Shown piece after piece: positions 7,203 to 11,932 of a stretch of DNA of 11,932 nucleotides; the first letter of the stretch is position 1, and every line of letters starts with the position of its first letter. Source of the DNA: Chthoniobacterales bacterium (GTDB lineage: Bacteria > Verrucomicrobiota > Verrucomicrobiia > Chthoniobacterales > UBA6821); the NCBI GenBank assembly GCA_021733705.1, contig JAIPKF010000032.1, positions 1-11,932 on the forward strand. Direction: 5' to 3'. The notes below the pieces were generated by a model. That model worked only from the letters and a program-made list of their open reading frames with translations, was not told the origin of the DNA and did not search any database. The translations under genes and the position numbers were made by a program.

Positions 7203-7853
7203 ATGGGTCACTTAAACGCTCAAGATGCTCCAAAGGAGCCAAGTCCCTTTACTCCTGGGGTTTATCCTAGGTTTACTCCTAGCACTACTTCAAATAGCCC
7301 TGCTCGTAAAGAGGGAGAATCTTACGTAATCAATATTTACGATAAAAGTACATACAACGCCAACGGGAGCCTTCTCAATTTTTCTCAAGTTCATCTGATT
7401 AAGGAGAATGATGAATATAAATATAGAGTTGCCAGTATTTTAGAATACGTTCTCAAACAACAAGATTCAACTCTTTTAATTGAAGAGCCTATAACACTTA
7501 GTTTATCGAAACCAACGAAATGTGAAATTGGAGTGTTTAGCGAAGAGGTTGAAAAAGACGGTAGATTTTATACTTTGTTAAAGTCATTTGAGCTGCCCGG
7601 TGTTGGAGACTATGAATCTAAAGAGTATGCTACTGTAAATTTAGTACGCTCTTATAATTATGATAATAATGAAAATTACGGCGGATTTCCACAAACTTTT
7701 GTTCCTGAATATTTTATTACTCCAACATCAAAAGGAACAACAACGCTTGAGTTTAAAAAACCGGTTGCTTTCAATACAAAGGATAACACGCTTTATCCTG
7801 GTAAAGTAACAAAAATAGTAACAGTACAGATTCAAGTCATCGTAACGGACTAA
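7203..7853 (+). CDS. Unrecognised exported protein; true start probably upstream of the only ATG
   Basis: From the ATG at 7203 this reads 216 residues of no family I recognise. The first residues (MGHLNAQDAPKEPSPF) look like the end of a Sec signal peptide with an L-N-A cleavage site rather than a true N-terminus. Reading upstream in frame back to the TAA at 7101 encodes a basic region (KKHKYLRHKTSK) and a hydrophobic core (PLFYTLGFIALSILTMG), a convincing signal peptide. No ATG, GTG or TTG exists in that stretch; an ATA at 7107 would give 248 residues. The mature part opens with a Pro/Ser/Thr-rich segment and continues with beta-strand-like alternation, ending in VTVQIQVIVTD. There are no membrane helices beyond the signal. 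It is probably periplasmic or surface-located. It appears monocistronic, ending 28 bases before a strong terminator. Confidence 0.6.
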   Translation: MGHLNAQDAPKEPSPFTPGVYPRFTPSTTSNSPARKEGESYVINIYDKSTYNANGSLLNFSQVHLIKENDEYKYRVASILEYVLKQQDSTLLIEEPITLSLSKPTKCEIGVFSEEVEKDGRFYTLLKSFELPGVGDYESKEYATVNLVRSYNYDNNENYGGFPQTFVPEYFITPTSKGTTTLEFKKPVAFNTKDNTLYPGKVTKIVTVQIQVIVTD

Positions 7854-7881
7854 TCTTAGTTTTAACTTTATAATAATATTT

Positions 7882-7921
7882 TCTCGTCATGAGGTTCTAC
7901 TTCATGGCGAGATTTTTTTTT
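7882..7921 (+). terminator. Strong rho-independent terminator
   Basis: A 14-base-pair stem (7882-7895 with 7899-7912), containing two G-U wobbles in RNA and a three-base loop, is followed by nine consecutive T on the plus strand (7913-7921). It ends the exported-protein gene at 7853. It also lies directly beyond the stop of the converging tadA gene, where the minus-strand reading has the stem but only a short U-poor tail. Confidence 0.9.
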
Positions 7922-7923
7922 GT

Positions 7924-8418
7924 TCACTGTTTCGGTTGAAGTCGCTTTTTTTGAAAAAAGTTTTTGAGTAGTGCTCCGCAATCTTTCTCTTGGACTCCAG
8001 CAAGAATCTCGCAGCGATGATTGAGTGTCGGCATCTGAAGAATATTGAGAAGGCCTCCAGCCCCACCTCCACGAGGATCTTGGCATCCAAAGATCACACG
8101 CCGTACACGAGCATTAACTGAGGCTCCTGCGCACATGGGGCATGGCTCTTTGGTGACATAGAGGTCACACTCATTTAATCGCCAGTCCCCAATGACCGAT
8201 GCGGCTTGGGTGATTGCTAAGATTTCTGCATGTGCTGTGGCATCCTTCAATGCCTCAACTTGATTATGAGCACGGGCAATGATGCGATCGCGATAGACTA
8301 TAACAGCTCCTATGGGGACCTCCTCCTTTTCATAAGCATGCAGAGCCTGGCGCAATGCTTGCTGCATAAAATAATCATCACTCTTGAGGTCAATCGTCTC
8401 TGTTTGATAAAAATCCAT
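7924..8418 (-). CDS. tadA: tRNA-specific adenosine deaminase
   Basis: TadA deaminates adenosine 34 to inosine in the anticodon of tRNA-Arg(ACG), allowing one tRNA to read several codons; it is usually essential. The 164-residue protein has the cytidine/deoxycytidylate deaminase zinc site: H63-A-E65 (the general-acid glutamate) and P92-C93-P-M-C96. It also has the EVPIGAV strand (33-39), HNQVEALKDATAHAE (51-65) and DPRGGGAGG (about 114-122), which is typical of TadA rather than free-base deaminases. Length and motifs fit a complete enzyme with a short N-terminal extension of about 12 residues before the usual beginning. The gene is divergent from the antiporter gene, and repeat copy 2 sits just upstream of its start. 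No ribosome site is evident. Confidence 0.95.
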   Translation of the reverse strand: MDFYQTETIDLKSDDYFMQQALRQALHAYEKEEVPIGAVIVYRDRIIARAHNQVEALKDATAHAEILAITQAASVIGDWRLNECDLYVTKEPCPMCAGASVNARVRRVIFGCQDPRGGGAGGLLNILQMPTLNHRCEILAGVQEKDCGALLKNFFQKKRLQPKQ

Positions 8419-8445
8419 AAATTCAGTTTTAAAAGAAAAGTCTTA

Positions 8446-8573
8446 ACCCACATATTTCATACTGGTTCGTCGCGAGGAGATCGCGAAGGCTGATAAGGCA
8501 AGACTTCGAACTTGGGTGCAGCATCCAGCTGGCTTCCCGTATTCAGCAGTAGATCAGTATGAAATATGCGGGT
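8446..8573. repeat. Palindromic TA-flanked element, copy 2 (128 bp)
   Basis: Terminal inverted repeats at 8443-8464 and 8555-8576 match over 21 of 22 bases, counting flanking TTA/TAA. The element is bounded by TA at 8444-8445 and 8574-8575. The left end shares 26 consecutive bases (8452-8477) with copy 1, through ATATTTCATACTGG and TTCGTCGCGAGG. The internal TCGCGA stem (8470-8475 with 8481-8486) occupies the same place as the TCGCG/CGCGA stem of copy 1, with different loop bases. The middle differs and is shorter than in copy 1. It fills much of the shared upstream region of tadA and the antiporter gene. There is no coding capacity. Confidence 0.85.
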
Positions 8574-8623
8574 TAAAAGAACGACTCCTATTTTTGAGCA
8601 CCAATAATGTAGCTATTGTTGAT

Positions 8624-8659
8624 ATGAAACCTCACACCAGCTACGGTATTGCGATATGA
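8624..8659 (+). other. Possible 11-codon upstream ORF overlapping the antiporter start
   Basis: ATG at 8624 opens MKPHTSYGIAI and stops at TGA 8657-8659, which overlaps the permease ATG (8656-8658) as ATGA. Translational coupling or a leader peptide is possible. It has no ribosome site of its own and may be chance. Confidence 0.2.
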
Positions 8660-10053
8660 GAGCAAAACAGATCAGTCAATATACCCTTATTTTGTTAATT
8701 ATCAGTGCGATTGATAATATTAGAAATCTTCCTCAGATAGCTCTTTTTGGAACGACATTAATTTTTTTCTTTGCCCTATCAGCTCTTTTTTTCTTGATTC
8801 CTGTCGCTTTAGTTTCTGCCCAACTCTCTGCCTCCTCGCAGGAGCAGGGAGGAATCTATCACTGGACCTGTATGGCCTTTGGACCAAAAATTGGTCTTAT
8901 CGCCGTCTGGCTTCAATGGATTAATACACTTGTTTGGTTTCCTTCTATTCTCTCGTTTATTGCAGCTACAGCGACCTATTTTTTTAATCCTGCATTAGCG
9001 AGTAATAAAACGTATCTCGTGAGTGTGATCCTCATTGTTTTCTGGGGAATGACTTTTATGAACCTAGCAGGGGTTCATCGCTCTGCATCACTAGCAACTA
9101 TTTTTTCCGTCTTAGGAGCTCTGATTCCTATCGCTTTGATCATTGGCTTTGCTCTTCTCTGGGTTGTTACAGGGAAGCCCTTGCAGATTCATTTCAATCT
9201 TCATAATTTGCTACCTACGTTTAATCATGCTGAAAGTTTTTCCTCCTTGACGGCATTAACGGCAATCATGACCTCGTTTCTTGGAGTCGAGCTAGCAACT
9301 GTTCATATCAACGATGTTAAAAACCCAGAAAAATCTTTCCCCAGAGCGCTCGGCGTGTCAGTACTCATTATTCTAGGGACAATGACACTAGGATCACTTG
9401 GCATCGCACTGGTCTTGCCTCTTGATCAAATCAATTTAGTCGATGGAGTTATGCAAATCTTCACTCTTTTTGCAAAAACATATCATTTCACGGTTCTTAT
9501 TCCGGTCATTATGCTCATGATTATTTGTGGAGGATTGGGAGGGATGATTAGTTACATTATTTCACCAGTAAAAGGAATATTACAGGTTGCGGAGAGCGGC
9601 TATCTACCTCCCTTTTTTACCTTCAAAAATCGCCATGGTGTTCCCACTCGATTACTAATCACTCAAGCCATGATTGTTAGTTTGGTCTGTTCTGCATGGG
9701 GGCTGATGCCAAGTGTCAATGGATCCTACTGGCTACTAACAGATTTGAGCACAGAACTCTACATTCTCATGTATGTTTTTATGTTTCTGGCAGCATTGAA
9801 ACTAAAAATAAAAATAATGCCGGCAGCACATCTTTTCAAAATTCCTGGTGGTATCTTCGGAACCGGAGTCATCTGTTTTTTAGGACTTGTAGGATGTATC
9901 ATCACTCTTGTTGTAGGATTTATCCCCCCAAGCAATATCGATATCGGAAGCAACATGCATTACTTCACTGTTTTTGCCTCTGGAGTGATCCTAATGATTC
10001 TTCCTGTATTTGGATTCTACGCTTACAAGAAACATCAGGATTCACGGGGATAG
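8656..10053 (+). CDS. GadC-like amino acid antiporter (APC superfamily, glutamate:GABA family)
   Basis: This is a 465-residue polytopic inner-membrane protein with about 12 hydrophobic helices. It matches the glutamate:GABA antiporter family (AGA, of the APC superfamily) along its length. Landmarks are EQGGIYHW (63-70, the GadC 'EEGGVFAW' region), FLGVELATVHINDVKNP (208-224), INLVDGVMQIFT (259-270), IISPVKGIL (301-309) and GFIPPSNID (421-429). The exchanged substrates cannot be deduced: glutamate/GABA is one option and other amino acids are possible, and no glutamate decarboxylase gene is nearby. It ends about 14 residues after the last helix and lacks the C-terminal plug that closes E. coli GadC at neutral pH. 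The ATG is forced, because an in-frame stop lies at 8620 with no alternative start between. It converges on the GalP-like gene, with 32 bases between stops and no clear terminator. Confidence 0.85.
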   Translation: MRAKQISQYTLILLIISAIDNIRNLPQIALFGTTLIFFFALSALFFLIPVALVSAQLSASSQEQGGIYHWTCMAFGPKIGLIAVWLQWINTLVWFPSILSFIAATATYFFNPALASNKTYLVSVILIVFWGMTFMNLAGVHRSASLATIFSVLGALIPIALIIGFALLWVVTGKPLQIHFNLHNLLPTFNHAESFSSLTALTAIMTSFLGVELATVHINDVKNPEKSFPRALGVSVLIILGTMTLGSLGIALVLPLDQINLVDGVMQIFTLFAKTYHFTVLIPVIMLMIICGGLGGMISYIISPVKGILQVAESGYLPPFFTFKNRHGVPTRLLITQAMIVSLVCSAWGLMPSVNGSYWLLTDLSTELYILMYVFMFLAALKLKIKIMPAAHLFKIPGGIFGTGVICFLGLVGCIITLVVGFIPPSNIDIGSNMHYFTVFASGVILMILPVFGFYAYKKHQDSRG

Positions 10054-10085
10054 AAAAATTCTTAAGTTTCACCAACAGAGTGGCA

Positions 10086-11492
10086 TTACTTCCCAATTTT
10101 TCGAAGTGGTTTTCCTGAAAGCAAGTTGCTCTCAATTTTTTCCAAAGAGATTCCTTTGGTCTCTGGAACAAAAAGCACAAAAAAGATGATGAATAACGCT
10201 TGAATTCCGCCGTAGAAAAGAAAGGTGTTCCCATTTCCTAATTTGGCAAGCATTGTTAAAAATGTTCCACCAATAATAGCATTAGAAATCCAGTTTGCCG
10301 AGGTACTGAAGGTAATTCCAAGATCACGTCCCCCTAACGGAAAGATTTCAGAACAGATAATCCAGATAATTGGACCTGCACTCATTGCAAACCCAATAAT
10401 AAAGAGGAGCAATGCGGTGATAGCATAATAACCAAGGACAGGGGATTGCTCGAGGTTCATATTTAAAAACGTTCCAACGGCCAACATCGATAGTCCCATC
10501 ACCACAAAGCCAAAATACATCATCGGTTTACGACCTAATTTATCAACAAAAGCAATCGCAATGAAGGTGGCTAGCATGTTAGTTATTCCAACAATAACCG
10601 TTCCCCACATCTGCCCAGAAGTGCTTGCAAAACCGGCAATTTTAAAGATACGTGGAGCATAGTACATCACAACGTTGATACCACTGAGCTGTTGAATAAA
10701 TTGAAGAGAAATGCCGAGGATAATAGCACGACGAAAGTTCGAATTGCTAAGAAGCAAGTGAAATCCATTCTGTTTTTGTTCTAGATTTCTTATTATTTCT
10801 GCAACTTCTGTAGCAATCTCTTCCTCTTGAAGTAACATTCTACGAAAGACATTAGTTCCTTTCTCTTGAAATCCTTTAAGAAAAAGCCACCGTGGACTCT
10901 CAGGAAGAATCAGCATGCCTAAAAACATGAGTACAGCTGGAATAGCAATAACACCTAACATGACTCTCCAATGCCCCCCTGTCTGATGATTAATCACAGC
11001 AGTGGTTCCAAAATACATATTACTAAAGTAGGCCATCATGATTCCAATAGTGATCATGAGTTGGTACATAGAAATCATACTGCCACGGATGCGTTGTGGA
11101 GAGATTTCTGATAAATAAAGTGGTGCTGTGAAGGAAGCAACGCCCACTGCAATTCCAAGAAAAAAACGAGCTCCAATAAGTTCATTGGAAGAATTACTGA
11201 TCGAGCAATAGAGCGAGCCAATGATAAAAATGAGGGCACTCACGAGCATGGTTTTTTTTCGTCCAAGCTGATTGGAAAGGATACCTGAAATCAGGGTTCC
11301 AAAAACAGCACCCCACAATAACGCACTCACGATGAATTCAAGAACGTGATCACTTACGCTGAAGTCCTTTTGAATAAACTCGAGTGCACCGGAGATAACC
11401 CCGATATCGAGTCCAAAAAGAAGTCCCGCTAGTGCTGCCGTGAATCCAATGAAATAAACAATGGAATTTGGTTTAGAATGGAGTGTTTGCAT
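10086..11492 (-). CDS. GalP/AraE-like sugar:H+ symporter (MFS sugar porter)
   Basis: This is a twelve-helix MFS sugar porter of 468 residues from ATG 11492; an in-frame TTG at 11504 adds only four. It shows the family signatures in order (numbered from the TTG): GLLFGLDIGVISGA (27-40), LGRKK (80-84), RIRGSMISMYQLMITIGI (138-155), PESPRWL (201-207), the sugar-binding QQLSGINVVMYYAP (271-284), LGRKPM (323-328), a GPIIWIICSEIFPL segment and PETKGISLEKIE near the end. As I recall it, E. coli GalP (464 residues) shares long stretches with it, down to the NLxxGxxLRxIG tail, so proton-driven uptake of galactose, glucose or a pentose is likely. The exact sugar cannot be told from sequence. This unusually strong resemblance to enteric GalP makes lateral transfer worth considering. 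No ribosome site is seen. The gene is divergent from purH with repeat copy 3 between. Confidence 0.9.
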   Translation of the reverse strand: MQTLHSKPNSIVYFIGFTAALAGLLFGLDIGVISGALEFIQKDFSVSDHVLEFIVSALLWGAVFGTLISGILSNQLGRKKTMLVSALIFIIGSLYCSISNSSNELIGARFFLGIAVGVASFTAPLYLSEISPQRIRGSMISMYQLMITIGIMMAYFSNMYFGTTAVINHQTGGHWRVMLGVIAIPAVLMFLGMLILPESPRWLFLKGFQEKGTNVFRRMLLQEEEIATEVAEIIRNLEQKQNGFHLLLSNSNFRRAIILGISLQFIQQLSGINVVMYYAPRIFKIAGFASTSGQMWGTVIVGITNMLATFIAIAFVDKLGRKPMMYFGFVVMGLSMLAVGTFLNMNLEQSPVLGYYAITALLLFIIGFAMSAGPIIWIICSEIFPLGGRDLGITFSTSANWISNAIIGGTFLTMLAKLGNGNTFLFYGGIQALFIIFFVLFVPETKGISLEKIESNLLSGKPLRKIGK

Positions 11493-11572
11493 AAGGCAAA
11501 CCAAGCAGAAAAAAAACAGAAAGCAAGCTTTTTATGCAAATGTTAATGGTTTCATAATCAACGCTAGTACTA

Positions 11573-11655
11573 GCCCGGCATCACAATCCTTCGCCCGCCT
11601 TATACTCAGAAGCTTTGCACGGTGCCTCATGACGCTTCAGTATGAATATCCGGAC
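11573..11655. repeat. Palindromic TA-flanked element, copy 3 (83 bp, decayed)
   Basis: The right end (11638-11655, CAGTATGAATATCCGG and flanks) matches the right ends of copies 1 and 2 apart from one deleted A. The left end keeps only GCCCGG and a distant likeness inside. TACTAGCCCGG (11568-11578) pairs with CCGGACTAGTA (11650-11660) over 10 of 11 bases. TA flanks both ends (11571-11572 and 11656-11657), and CTAGTA occurs on both sides. It sits in the 200-base gap between the divergent GalP-like gene and purH, in which I see no other gene or RNA. Confidence 0.6.
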
Positions 11656-11705
11656 TAGTAATAATTAACAAATCATCGTAGAATTAAAGTTTCATCTAGA
11701 AATTT

Positions 11706-11932
11706 ATGCAACGTGCCCTTCTTTCGGTCTCTAACAAAACAGGTCTTCTTGAATTTGCACGCGGTCTTCTTGCTCATCATGTAGAGCTGATTTCAACGGG
11801 CGGTACAGCCAAAGTGTTACAAAAAGCTGGTATTCCTGTCCTCGAAATTTCTGATTTTACCGGGTTACCTGAAATGATGGAGGGGCGTGTTAAGACACTG
11901 CATCCTAAAGTTCATGGGGGCTTACTCTATCG
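11706..11932 (+). CDS. purH: Bifunctional AICAR formyltransferase / IMP cyclohydrolase, N-terminal part
   Basis: The first 75 codons are present and the gene runs past the window end. The encoded start (MQRALLSVSNKTGLLEFARG) and the motifs STGGTAK (30-36), AGIPVLEISDFTGLPEMM (41-58) and GRVKTLHPKVHGG (60-72) are those of the MGS-like IMP cyclohydrolase domain, the N-terminal half of PurH. PurH performs the last two steps of de novo purine synthesis, formylating AICAR and closing the ring to IMP. The C-terminal transformylase domain is not in view, so a single-domain protein cannot be ruled out. With purD in the same window, the organism probably makes purines itself. The gene follows repeat copy 3 by 50 bases; no Shine-Dalgarno site is visible. 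Confidence 0.95.
   Translation, partial: MQRALLSVSNKTGLLEFARGLLAHHVELISTGGTAKVLQKAGIPVLEISDFTGLPEMMEGRVKTLHPKVHGGLLY

Noticed and set aside
10054..10085. Terminator between the converging antiporter and symporter genes
   Set aside because: Only a three- to four-base stem can be drawn and no T-run follows on either strand.
8656..11492. Possible acid-resistance locus built on the GadC-like antiporter with PanD as decarboxylase
   Set aside because: PanD decarboxylates aspartate for CoA synthesis and is separated by other genes; no glutamate decarboxylase or chloride channel is present.

Overview
The window is a gene-dense piece of a bacterial chromosome with moderate-to-low GC content. It comes from a Gram-negative organism, judging by the Bat/MoxR cluster, the Sec-exported proteins and the transporters. 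Lineage cannot be fixed from the sequence alone. The FGE-like exported protein and the scarcity of Shine-Dalgarno sites lean toward the PVC group (Verrucomicrobia/Chlamydiae-like). The GadC-like and GalP-like transporters resemble those of gammaproteobacteria and may reflect a host-associated lifestyle or gene transfer. This placement is inference.

Layout. (1) 1-3748, minus strand: a five-gene Bat-type operon running moxR, DUF58 protein, small DUF4381-like membrane protein, batA, then batB, which is cut by the window edge. Two junctions are ATGA overlaps. MoxR is an AAA+ ATPase and BatA, BatB and the DUF58 protein carry or resemble vWA folds, so they probably form a metal-dependent envelope assembly. 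(2) 3884-4810, minus: an exported, probably inactive formylglycine-generating-enzyme-like protein with a C-terminal hydrophobic tail. (3) 5009-5274: a GC-rich palindromic element that runs into the 3' end of purD. (4) purD (minus) and panD (plus) are divergent. (5) An unrecognised exported protein (plus) ends at a strong terminator facing tadA (minus). (6) A second copy of the palindromic element lies between the divergent tadA and a GadC-like amino-acid antiporter (plus). (7) A GalP-like sugar:H+ symporter (minus) converges on the antiporter. (8) A third, decayed copy lies between that symporter and the start of purH (plus), which runs off the window.

The metabolic genes are single-copy housekeeping functions: de novo purine synthesis (purD, purH), beta-alanine/pantothenate (panD) and tRNA wobble editing (tadA). 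Two uptake/exchange carriers sit among them. The most interesting feature is the dispersed element family at 5009-5274, 8446-8573 and 11573-11655. The copies share terminal inverted repeats, all six ends are flanked by TA, and the two better-preserved copies share an internal hairpin. The copy next to purD supplies that gene's last codons and its stop codon. Other points of interest are an exported protein whose signal peptide is encoded upstream of the only ATG, and a near-absence of Shine-Dalgarno sites.
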